From assembly GCA_001664505.1 (NCBI GenBank), contig CP011806.1, positions 4,904,494-4,968,493 of the forward strand: a stretch of 64,000 nucleotides of DNA, given 5' to 3'. This stretch comes from Acidobacteria bacterium Mor1 (GTDB lineage Bacteria; Acidobacteriota; Polarisedimenticolia; Polarisedimenticolales; Polarisedimenticolaceae). This document shows, piece by piece, positions 37,710 through 44,734 of the stretch (position 1 is the first letter of the stretch; each line of letters starts with the position of its first letter). The notes under the pieces are model-generated. The model was given only the letters and a program-made list of their open reading frames with translations. It did not search any database and was not told the DNA's origin. The position numbers and the translations under genes were made by a program.

Positions 37710-37717
37710 TAGGAGTT

Positions 37718-39175
37718 TCAGTTCGATTCGAGACAGTCCCGTTCTGCGGGCCGTTCGACGGGCCGGCTGTCGAAGCCGAGGCTGCCCTCGACAACGCCCA
37801 CCGCGGTGACCAGGTAGAAGAAACCGTCACCGGGCAGCGGCTCATCCGCGTCGCTCAGACCCAGGGGAATGCCGCAGAAGAAACGTGCGCCGGGAACCGT
37901 CTGGGGATCCTGGGTGTAGGTGCCTGTCTGAAGCAGCGTCTCGAGGTCCCCCCGGTAGACGTTGTAGGTGATGCCTTCTCCCGCGGCCGGATCCCAGCTG
38001 AGCGTGTCTCCGTCGAGGCCTAGCCGTGTGATGCCGGTGCTCTCCCGGGCGCCGATATCGGCGCGGGCCGTTCCGTCGAGGTCTCCGTCGAGGCTCCGGG
38101 GAAATCCGGCTACGTCGAGGAGGACCCCGGGGCCTGGATTGGCGACGTCGGACTCGATCAACGGCGAGGAGCTACGCGGGGCAAAAGTCGTCTCGTCATC
38201 GAACAGCGGGTCGACCTCCGAGACCCCGTCGCCGGGCAGCGCCGAGCCGCCGGGGGAGTTGGCGAAGGAGACGTTGCCGGCGTAAGTCAGGTTGTTGTTG
38301 GTCGGCGTCCAGAAATCCGCCTCGTAGCTGAACGACGAGTTGCGGAAGAACACGTTGTTGGCCAGGGTGCCGCCTCCGTCGAACACACCCATGCCGCCGC
38401 CGTAGTCGCCGAAGTTGTCGATGAAGCTGTTGTGGACGATCTCAGCGTCTCCGAAGGTCAGATAGATCCCGCCGCCGAAGACTCCGCTATTGTCGAGAAT
38501 CAAGTTGGTGGTGATCGTGGCGCCGCGGGACTGGACCAAGTAGATCCCGCCGCCGCTGTTGGCGTGGTTGTCGCGGATGATGTTGGCCGAGATCGTCGGA
38601 GCCGGATCGGGGTCACCAACGACGCCTGACACGTAGATGCCGCCGCCGTAGATGAAAGACGGGTTCGGCTGGGGGATCCCGTTGTCGCGGATGATGTTGC
38701 GGGTAATGACCGGGCTGCCGCCCAGCACCGCAATCCCTCCTCCTCCGCCATTGCTTTTCCGGCCGTTCTGCAGGGTCAGATTCGATAGCTCCGTATCGGA
38801 GCCGACTCGCGTCAGGGTCACCACCGTGTCGAGCTGACCCCCGTCGACGATGGCGCAGTTTCGATCCACGCCTCGCACGGACACGCCGCTACGCATGACG
38901 AGGTTCTCCTGGTAGAGGCCGCACTGGACCAGCACGTCATCCTGCCCGGGAACGGCAGCGTCGATCGCCGCCTGGATGTCCGTGAAGTCGGCGTCTCCCT
39001 CCGGGGAAACGGTGAGGGTTGCCGCGAGGGCAGCGGCGCCGCCGAGCAGCAATAGACTGCCGATCGCTGAGGTTCTTGCGATCGACCTGGTCTTGCCCAA
39101 GGCTCGCCTGGGACCCGCGGCTCCGAGTTCGGCCTTCGCCGCGCATCGACCGGCGTCCCTGAGGGTTGAGAGCAT
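37718..39175 (-). CDS. Secreted right-handed parallel beta-helix protein with Fn3-like tail
   Basis: The 485-residue protein has a signal peptide preceded by a basic region (SIARTSAIGSLLLLGGAAAL). It contains FTDIQAAIDAAVPGQDDVLV and a beta-helix with repeated Asn-rich coils such as GGGIYLVQSRGATITTNLIL and GGGIYLTFGDAEIVHNSFI, the pattern of pectate-lyase/parallel beta-helix repeats. The end (ITYNVYRGDLETLL to ERDCLESN) is the same Fn3-like module found in two other secreted proteins here. Substrate unknown; likely polysaccharide-binding. The ATG at 39175 is preferred because an upstream extension is not natural sequence. Confidence 0.9.
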   Translation of the reverse strand: MLSTLRDAGRCAAKAELGAAGPRRALGKTRSIARTSAIGSLLLLGGAAALAATLTVSPEGDADFTDIQAAIDAAVPGQDDVLVQCGLYQENLVMRSGVSVRGVDRNCAIVDGGQLDTVVTLTRVGSDTELSNLTLQNGRKSNGGGGGIAVLGGSPVITRNIIRDNGIPQPNPSFIYGGGIYVSGVVGDPDPAPTISANIIRDNHANSGGGIYLVQSRGATITTNLILDNSGVFGGGIYLTFGDAEIVHNSFIDNFGDYGGGMGVFDGGGTLANNVFFRNSSFSYEADFWTPTNNNLTYAGNVSFANSPGGSALPGDGVSEVDPLFDDETTFAPRSSSPLIESDVANPGPGVLLDVAGFPRSLDGDLDGTARADIGARESTGITRLGLDGDTLSWDPAAGEGITYNVYRGDLETLLQTGTYTQDPQTVPGARFFCGIPLGLSDADEPLPGDGFFYLVTAVGVVEGSLGFDSRPVERPAERDCLESN

Positions 39176-39378
39176 ACGAACCTCGTCGCCGGGGGGAAGC
39201 GTTGCGACGAGTCTCCCGTGGGGGGCGGCCGGGGTCAACTGAAAACTGTCGGGCTCGCCCGAGCCCCGCCTTCCGGAGAGGGTTACTTATCGAGAAAAAT
39301 GAAGGCATGTGTCGATTTCGAGCAGGGAGCCCGTCTACCTCATGAGCGGAGGCGGTTCCTCCGAGAAACGGAGACGAA

Positions 39379-39888
39379 ATGAAGCAGGTACTCGGAATTG
39401 CGACTCTCTTGACGCTGGTGGTGCTGCCGTCCCTTGCCTTCCAGCCGGTAGCGGTGGCCGCCGAGCTTCCCTCGGGCCAAGAGGTCACTATCGAGGACTT
39501 CGCCTGGCTGGCCGGCGCCTGGATCGGCGAGGGCTTCGGCGGCACGCTGGAAGAGGTCTGGACCCCGCCGCGAGCGGGAATGATGATGGGCTCCTTCCGC
39601 CACATCATGGACGGCAAGGTACAGTTCATGGAGATCGTGACCCTCTCGGAGTACGACGGTGAGATCCAGATGCGGGTCAAGCACTTCAACTCGGATCTGG
39701 TGGCCTGGGAAGAAAAGGCGGACTTCGTCACCTTCCGGCTCGAGTCCCTGACCGAGGAGCGGGCCAAGTTCGACGGCCTGACGATTCATCGCCGCGACGC
39801 GAACAAGATCCAGATCGACGTGAACATTCGCAGCGGCGACACGGTCAACACGGCGGAGCTGTTCTTCCAGCGCTACAAACTGCCATAG
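39379..39888 (+). CDS. Exported DUF6265-like protein
   Basis: The 169-residue protein has a signal peptide ending VAVAA. The mature part contains DFAWLAGAWIGEGFGGTLEE and a following W and MMMGSFRHIMDGKVQFMEI, as in DUF6265-like beta-barrel proteins of unknown function. The ATG follows GAAACGGAGACGAA. It precedes the metalloprotease lipoprotein gene by 10 bases and is probably co-transcribed with it. The upstream 200 bases hold only a short GGGCTCGCCCGAGCCC hairpin. Confidence 0.85.
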   Translation: MKQVLGIATLLTLVVLPSLAFQPVAVAAELPSGQEVTIEDFAWLAGAWIGEGFGGTLEEVWTPPRAGMMMGSFRHIMDGKVQFMEIVTLSEYDGEIQMRVKHFNSDLVAWEEKADFVTFRLESLTEERAKFDGLTIHRRDANKIQIDVNIRSGDTVNTAELFFQRYKLP

Positions 39889-39898
39889 GGAGTGAGCG

Positions 39899-41248
39899 AT
39901 GGTGACAAGGTCACAGGTGGCGGGGCGGCCGGGGCCGAGGGTGCGTAGAACGCTCGTGCTGGTCGCTCTGCTGCTGCTGGCGGGTTGTTCCCGGCAGCCC
40001 GGGGACACGCCGGTGGTTTCCTCGGACGTGGGGCTCTTCTGGGAAGCCTACGATGCAGTGCGCAGTACGGAGGATCCGGATCAACGCCTGCGCATCATCC
40101 GCGAACGCTACATCGAGGCGGGCTCTCCCGGGCTCGACGGCATCGTGCGCGCCCGGGGGTACACCGCGCAGGAGTACTTGAAGGCGATCGATTCCTACCC
40201 GGCCTTCTGGGACGCTGTGCGCCCCCACACGACGGAGGTCGACCGGGTCGTGCCGGACATCCTGGCGGGCATCGAAGAGCTGCGGGAGATCTACCCCGGG
40301 CTCACACCCGCCCGAATCTACTTCACGATCGGAGCCCTTCGGACCAACGGAACGATCCTTGACGGCAACCTGCTGATCGGCGCCGAGCTGGCGTTCTCGA
40401 CGCCGGAGACTCCTGCGAAGGAGTTGGAGCAGGATCTCCCCCATCTCGCGTCTTTCTTTGCGACCAACCCCAAGCGGTTGGTCGGATCGTTGGTCCTTCA
40501 CGAATACGTACACACGCAGCAGGGTGGGTCCGGCGGCTACGACCTGCTGTCCCAGGCGCTCTACGAAGGGGTCGCCGAGTACGTCGCGACGGCGGGGCTC
40601 GGTCGAGAGAGCGGGGTCGAGGCCATTGCGTTCGGCAAGGCTCACGACGCCGAGCTCAAGGCGCATTTCGCCGGCGAGATGTTCCTGCCCTGGTACGACG
40701 GTTGGATCTGGAATTCTCCCGACAACCGCTACGGCGTGCGCGATCTCGGCTACTACATGGGCTACGCCGTTGCCGAGGCCTATGTGGCCGGTGCCGCGGA
40801 GCCGCGGTCTGCGATCGAACGCCTCATCCAGTTGGACTACGGAGACCCCGAGGAGGTCGAGGCCGTCGTCGAGCAGTCCGGCTACTTCGACCGGCCGCTG
40901 GCCGAGCTACGGGCCGAGTACGACAAGACTCGTCCGCGAATACTGGGGAGGGCCATCGTCAAGAGTCGAAACGCGACCGAGGCCGACCCCTGGACTTTCG
41001 ATCTGACGGTCCGTTTCACCGAGGAGATGGACACTCGCTACGCATCCGCACATCCGGGCCCGTTGGGTCGAGATCACTTCCCCGAGGTTCGCGGGGTGAG
41101 TTGGTCGGAAGACCGGCGTTCGGTGACCTACGAGATCCGGCTCGAGCGGGGTCTTTCCTATCAGATGGACATCCGGTCCGGCTATCGCAGCGCCCGCGGC
41201 TATCCGCCGGTGGGGCGCCTGCTCGATTTTGGCCCGGTCATTCCCTGA
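39899..41248 (+). CDS. Lipoprotein zinc metalloprotease (DUF2268-like)
   Basis: The 449-residue protein has a lipobox LLAGC (Cys30). A gluzincin-type motif HEYVH is at residues 201-205 in LVLHEYVHTQQ, with a downstream Glu in YEGVAEYVA, the arrangement of DUF2268-like predicted peptidases. The C-terminal about 100 residues are a beta domain (DLTVRFTEEMDTRYASAHP). It is probably a periplasmic or outer-membrane-anchored peptidase; the substrate is unknown. GTG or ATG choice is not an issue: the ATG at 39899 has GAGTGAGCG upstream. It shares a transcript with the DUF6265-like gene. Confidence 0.85.
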   Translation: MVTRSQVAGRPGPRVRRTLVLVALLLLAGCSRQPGDTPVVSSDVGLFWEAYDAVRSTEDPDQRLRIIRERYIEAGSPGLDGIVRARGYTAQEYLKAIDSYPAFWDAVRPHTTEVDRVVPDILAGIEELREIYPGLTPARIYFTIGALRTNGTILDGNLLIGAELAFSTPETPAKELEQDLPHLASFFATNPKRLVGSLVLHEYVHTQQGGSGGYDLLSQALYEGVAEYVATAGLGRESGVEAIAFGKAHDAELKAHFAGEMFLPWYDGWIWNSPDNRYGVRDLGYYMGYAVAEAYVAGAAEPRSAIERLIQLDYGDPEEVEAVVEQSGYFDRPLAELRAEYDKTRPRILGRAIVKSRNATEADPWTFDLTVRFTEEMDTRYASAHPGPLGRDHFPEVRGVSWSEDRRSVTYEIRLERGLSYQMDIRSGYRSARGYPPVGRLLDFGPVIP

Positions 41249-41256
41249 GCAGCAGA

Positions 41257-41283
41257 GCCGGGGAGAGTAGGCCTCTCCCCGGC
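41257..41283. terminator. Bidirectional terminator hairpin
   Basis: A perfect 11-bp stem, GCCGGGGAGAG (41257-41267) with CTCTCCCCGGC (41273-41283), loop 5 bases, separates the convergent genes ending at 41248 and 41294. No long U tract follows on either strand. Confidence 0.7.
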
Positions 41284-41293
41284 ATCATCGTCG

Positions 41294-43909
41294 TCAGCGC
41301 TTCCGGTAGCTGAACAACCCGTCACTCTTGCGGAACTTGAGCACGTCCCGGCTGCCGTCGCTCTTGCGCACGACGAGCTTCCAGTTGGTCGGTTGAGATT
41401 GGAACCGATGCTTGGATGCGCCGGCTCCTGAACCCGAGGAGATGAACAGGCTGAGGTGCTCCACGACCTGCCCCATGTTGTCGGTGCTGACCACCACGTG
41501 GGTATCCGGTTCCGTCATCGCCTGCAGGAAGCTGCACGAATCGGCGCAGTCGCAGGCTGGAATCGACCAGGTCGAGCTGTTGATCGAGACCGTCTGGGGC
41601 AGCAGGATCTCCTGGCGCAGCGTGGTGGCTCCGCTGGTGTAGTCGACCAGACCGTTCAGCTCGTCGTGGATCGCCGAGCCCGGCGTGTGGAAGTTCCAAT
41701 CGACGTCATTCGGCGTCTCGATGCGGTCGTAGACCACGAAGTATTCGTCGGTGAACACGATCTGGCGTTCGAACTTCGAGACAGCCGCGTCGGCGTCGTA
41801 GAGGAAGCCGCTCTCGGCGACGATGTGCTTGTACTCGGCGTTGGTGAAGTCGGAGACCAGCTGGCCGGGCTGGGCGGCCTGGAACGACGCCCAGGCTGCG
41901 TCGACGTCCACGGGGTCACAGTTGTTCGCCGCGGCGCGATCGCTTTCCGGCTGGCGCAGGCACTCGGGGTGATGCTGCCCGTAGCTTCCGCTGGCGTCTC
42001 TGAGGGTGATCGTGTTGTGCCACTCGGTGCATTCGAAACCGGCCTCGGCTGCGGTCAGTCCGCAGAGTTTCCTCGGTTCCAGGCAGTTCTTGGCCGGGTA
42101 GTCCTGGAGGAGCACGTCGCCGTTGTCGTAGTAGACGAAACTCCCGGCGTCGGCGTGGTCATGGCCGTTGTTCATGCCGCGGCCCGCGGCGGGGTCGGCC
42201 AAACCGCCGGCGTTGGCGCCGCCGGGCCAGCCGGACTTGAAGGCCAGGTAGTGATCGCCTGCCGGTTCCGGGCCTTCGCAGCCGCTGCCGCCGTCGGTCC
42301 AGCGGTTGCGCAGGGTGACGACGCCAAGGTCGGAGAACTCCGCCTCGGTGTCCAGACAGCGCAAGGAGTCCGCCGGCACGGAGGTGTCGTAGTCGATGAC
42401 CACCAGCGGATCGGCCTGGAACGGCGCCAGGATCGACGGCTCTCCCGACGAGGGCAGCACGATCTCCTCCAGCAGCCGTTGGGCCTGGGGGTTCTGGTGT
42501 TCGCTACCGGCGGCGGCGAGTAGAGCGGTGACGCCGGGAATGAAGGCCCGGGTGATGTTGGGGAAGATGTCGCCGTAGCGGAAGGTCCCGACCAGGTCCG
42601 GCAGGGTCGTGTGGGCCAGGAAGGTCGGCCCTTCCAGGTGGAACGGGGTCGTCGGGTAGGGATCGCCATCCTGCTGCTGGATCAGGACCGAGAGCGGTAC
42701 CGCGGCTTCGGCCATGACGTGGTAGTAGGGAATGCCCTCGTGCCAGCTACCGTCGGGAGGCATCAGGTACTCGCCGGAACCGTCGCCGGAGAGGTCCTGG
42801 GTCTGCTGGGCGTACTCGCTCTTGGCGAAGTCGATCCAGGCCTGGGCGCGAGGATCCTCGCGGCGAATAGCGTAACCCGCGGTGGCCACCGCCGACAACG
42901 CCTGCTGGTTGTGGTTTTGCCAGGGCCGGTTCCAGTACCAGGGCCGGTTCGACGGGATCGGGTCGCTCAGCCGGGCGAACTCGCCGCTGTTGGACGATCC
43001 GTCGCACTGGGGCGTCGCGTCGGTGCCGTCCCCCATCTCCTTGCGCAGCTTCCAGCGGATCTCGCCCAGGCGGTTCAGGCTCGGATCCGCATCGTCCAGG
43101 GCCTTGAGTTCGTCGAACAGCCAGTCGTAGGCGGTGGCCATGCCTCGGGCCAGGGCGTTGCGGGTCAGGTTGCAGTTGGCTCCGTCGAGCCAGTCGCCGT
43201 AGTCCCAGAGCATGGCGTCCAGGTACTCGAGGGCTCGATCGAGGTAGCGGCTGCGGTTGGGGTAGGCTCCCTCGTTTCCTTCCGCCATGCGGTAGGCGAA
43301 GGCCAGTTGCCGGAGTCGGCGACCGTAGGCGTTCGGCGTGCTGTCGTTCGGGAAATCCGTCGCGCTCACCGGGGCGTACTCGGTGTTGGCCGGATCGGAG
43401 AGCACATCGGCCCTTTCTACGATCAGCGCGAACAACGCTCCCGGGACGGTGTTCGGGTCGGCGATCTTCGCTTGCAGCTCAGGCACTTCGTCGGCGGTGA
43501 AGAACAGCATCGGATGGTCGCAGTAGCCCGGCTGTTCGGTCTGATGTCCTCCCGGGCAGGGGTCGCAGCCGTCGGCGATCCCGTCACCGTCGTAGTCGGC
43601 AAAATCATCTCCGGGACAGGCATCGCAGGCATCGGGAACACCGTCCCCATCGCCGTCATCCCGATCGTACCCGCCGGGGCAGACGTCGCAGCCGTCGGGC
43701 ACCGAATCCAGGTCGCTGTCGAGGTTGTCGTTGTGGCCGGGGCAGCGGTCGCACTCGTCGTCCACTCCGTCGCCATCACTGTCCTGGCCGAAGGGATCGG
43801 GCAGGCACCCAGTCGGAACGTCTGCAGCGAAGGCCAGCAGGGGGAAGGCGGCGAGTATCGTGAGGGCCAGGAGTCTGAAAACGGGGGAGGGGCGTCGATC
43901 GTGGCGCAT
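41294..43909 (-). CDS. Secreted TSP3-repeat / heparinase II/III-like polysaccharide lyase
   Basis: The 871-residue protein starts at the ATG at 43909 (behind GGAGAAC) with a signal peptide ending LLAFA. Residues about 25-120 are thrombospondin type-3 repeats (DSDGDGVDDECDRCPG and relatives), which bind calcium. A helical toroid follows (about 150-500, YRMAEGNEGAYPNRSRYLDRA, WYWNRPWQNHNQQALSA), then a beta-sandwich with GMNNGHDHADAGSFVYYDNG, the His-rich motif of heparinase II/III-like lyases. It should cleave a uronate-containing polysaccharide outside the cell; specificity is unknown. An upstream extension to 44170 is rejected. Confidence 0.88.
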   Translation of the reverse strand: MRHDRRPSPVFRLLALTILAAFPLLAFAADVPTGCLPDPFGQDSDGDGVDDECDRCPGHNDNLDSDLDSVPDGCDVCPGGYDRDDGDGDGVPDACDACPGDDFADYDGDGIADGCDPCPGGHQTEQPGYCDHPMLFFTADEVPELQAKIADPNTVPGALFALIVERADVLSDPANTEYAPVSATDFPNDSTPNAYGRRLRQLAFAYRMAEGNEGAYPNRSRYLDRALEYLDAMLWDYGDWLDGANCNLTRNALARGMATAYDWLFDELKALDDADPSLNRLGEIRWKLRKEMGDGTDATPQCDGSSNSGEFARLSDPIPSNRPWYWNRPWQNHNQQALSAVATAGYAIRREDPRAQAWIDFAKSEYAQQTQDLSGDGSGEYLMPPDGSWHEGIPYYHVMAEAAVPLSVLIQQQDGDPYPTTPFHLEGPTFLAHTTLPDLVGTFRYGDIFPNITRAFIPGVTALLAAAGSEHQNPQAQRLLEEIVLPSSGEPSILAPFQADPLVVIDYDTSVPADSLRCLDTEAEFSDLGVVTLRNRWTDGGSGCEGPEPAGDHYLAFKSGWPGGANAGGLADPAAGRGMNNGHDHADAGSFVYYDNGDVLLQDYPAKNCLEPRKLCGLTAAEAGFECTEWHNTITLRDASGSYGQHHPECLRQPESDRAAANNCDPVDVDAAWASFQAAQPGQLVSDFTNAEYKHIVAESGFLYDADAAVSKFERQIVFTDEYFVVYDRIETPNDVDWNFHTPGSAIHDELNGLVDYTSGATTLRQEILLPQTVSINSSTWSIPACDCADSCSFLQAMTEPDTHVVVSTDNMGQVVEHLSLFISSGSGAGASKHRFQSQPTNWKLVVRKSDGSRDVLKFRKSDGLFSYRKR

Positions 43910-43973
43910 GGGTGTTCTCCGCGTGCTCGCTTGGCCGCACCAGAGCGACCGAGCGGGTTCGTCTCGTAGGTCG

Positions 43974-44078
43974 ATGCGACGAAACGGCGGGAACCGGTCG
44001 GTCTCGGCCGTGCGGCGGAGGCATTGCCGACAGCTACCCGACAGCACATGCGACAAAACCTCGGGAATCGGTCGGTCT
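43974..44078. repeat. 31-bp imperfect direct repeat in the divergent gap 43910-44162
   Basis: The segments 43974-44004 and 44048-44078 are 27 of 31 identical and 74 bases apart, sharing ATGCGAC and GGGAA(C/T)CGGTCGGTCT. They lie between the lyase gene and the ECF sigma gene. They could be binding sites, sigma-factor promoters (GGGAA-type -35) or a decayed duplication. Confidence 0.55.
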
Positions 44079-44162
44079 TTCTTTGCTGCACCGCCTAAGC
44101 CCAGTTTTCGCTGGGAGTTACGGCAAAGTCGCGGTAGGTTTTCGAGTGGGAAGGGTGGGATC

Positions 44163-44732
44163 TTGAACACGCCGATTACGCAGATCCTGGAGCATTGCGA
44201 CGGAGACCCCGAGGCCCTGCAACAGCGCCTGTTGCCGGTGGTCTATGAATCGCTGCGCCGCATGGCCCGGCGCCAGCTCGCCCGGGAACGGCGGGCCAGC
44301 CTGCAGCCGACGGCTCTGGTCCACGAGGCCTACCTGCGGCTCTTCCGCGATGACCGGGCGTTCGAGAACCGGCGTCACTTCTACGGTGCCGCGGCGGAAT
44401 CCATGCGCCGCATCCTGGTCGAACAGGCCCGGCGCCGGGAGCGGGTGCGGCACGGGGGCCACCTGGTGCGCGCCTCGCTGGACCCCGACGGCCTGTCGTC
44501 GAGAAACGACACCACCACGATTCAGCTGGACGATGTGCTCGATCGCTTCGAGGCTCGCTCCCCGCGGCCGGGGATGGTGGTAAAGCTGCGCTACTTCCTC
44601 GGCCTGTCCATCGAGGAAACCGCGTCGTTGATGCAGCTGTCGCCGACGACGGTCAAGGCGGATTGGAGCTTTGCCCGGGCCTGGCTGCATCGTGAGCTGC
44701 GCGGACGACCCCGCCGGGACGTCCGGGGCTGA
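44163..44732 (+). CDS. ECF RNA polymerase sigma factor (TIGR02999-type)
   Basis: The 189-residue protein has region 2 (LRRMARRQLARERRASLQPT, LVHEAYLRLFRD) and region 4 (VVKLRYFLGLSIEETASLMQ, SPTTVKADWSFARAWL), characteristic of the acidobacterial/planctomycetal ECF group. The best start is TTG at 44163, after GGGAAGGGTGGG; no ATG or GTG is suitably placed. The kinase/FGE gene starts 2 bases after its stop, so both are one operon. Such sigma factors are commonly paired with kinases in these phyla, and phosphorylation may control them (inference). No anti-sigma gene is present. Confidence 0.92.
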   Translation: MNTPITQILEHCDGDPEALQQRLLPVVYESLRRMARRQLARERRASLQPTALVHEAYLRLFRDDRAFENRRHFYGAAAESMRRILVEQARRRERVRHGGHLVRASLDPDGLSSRNDTTTIQLDDVLDRFEARSPRPGMVVKLRYFLGLSIEETASLMQLSPTTVKADWSFARAWLHRELRGRPRRDVRG

Positions 44733-44734
44733 CG

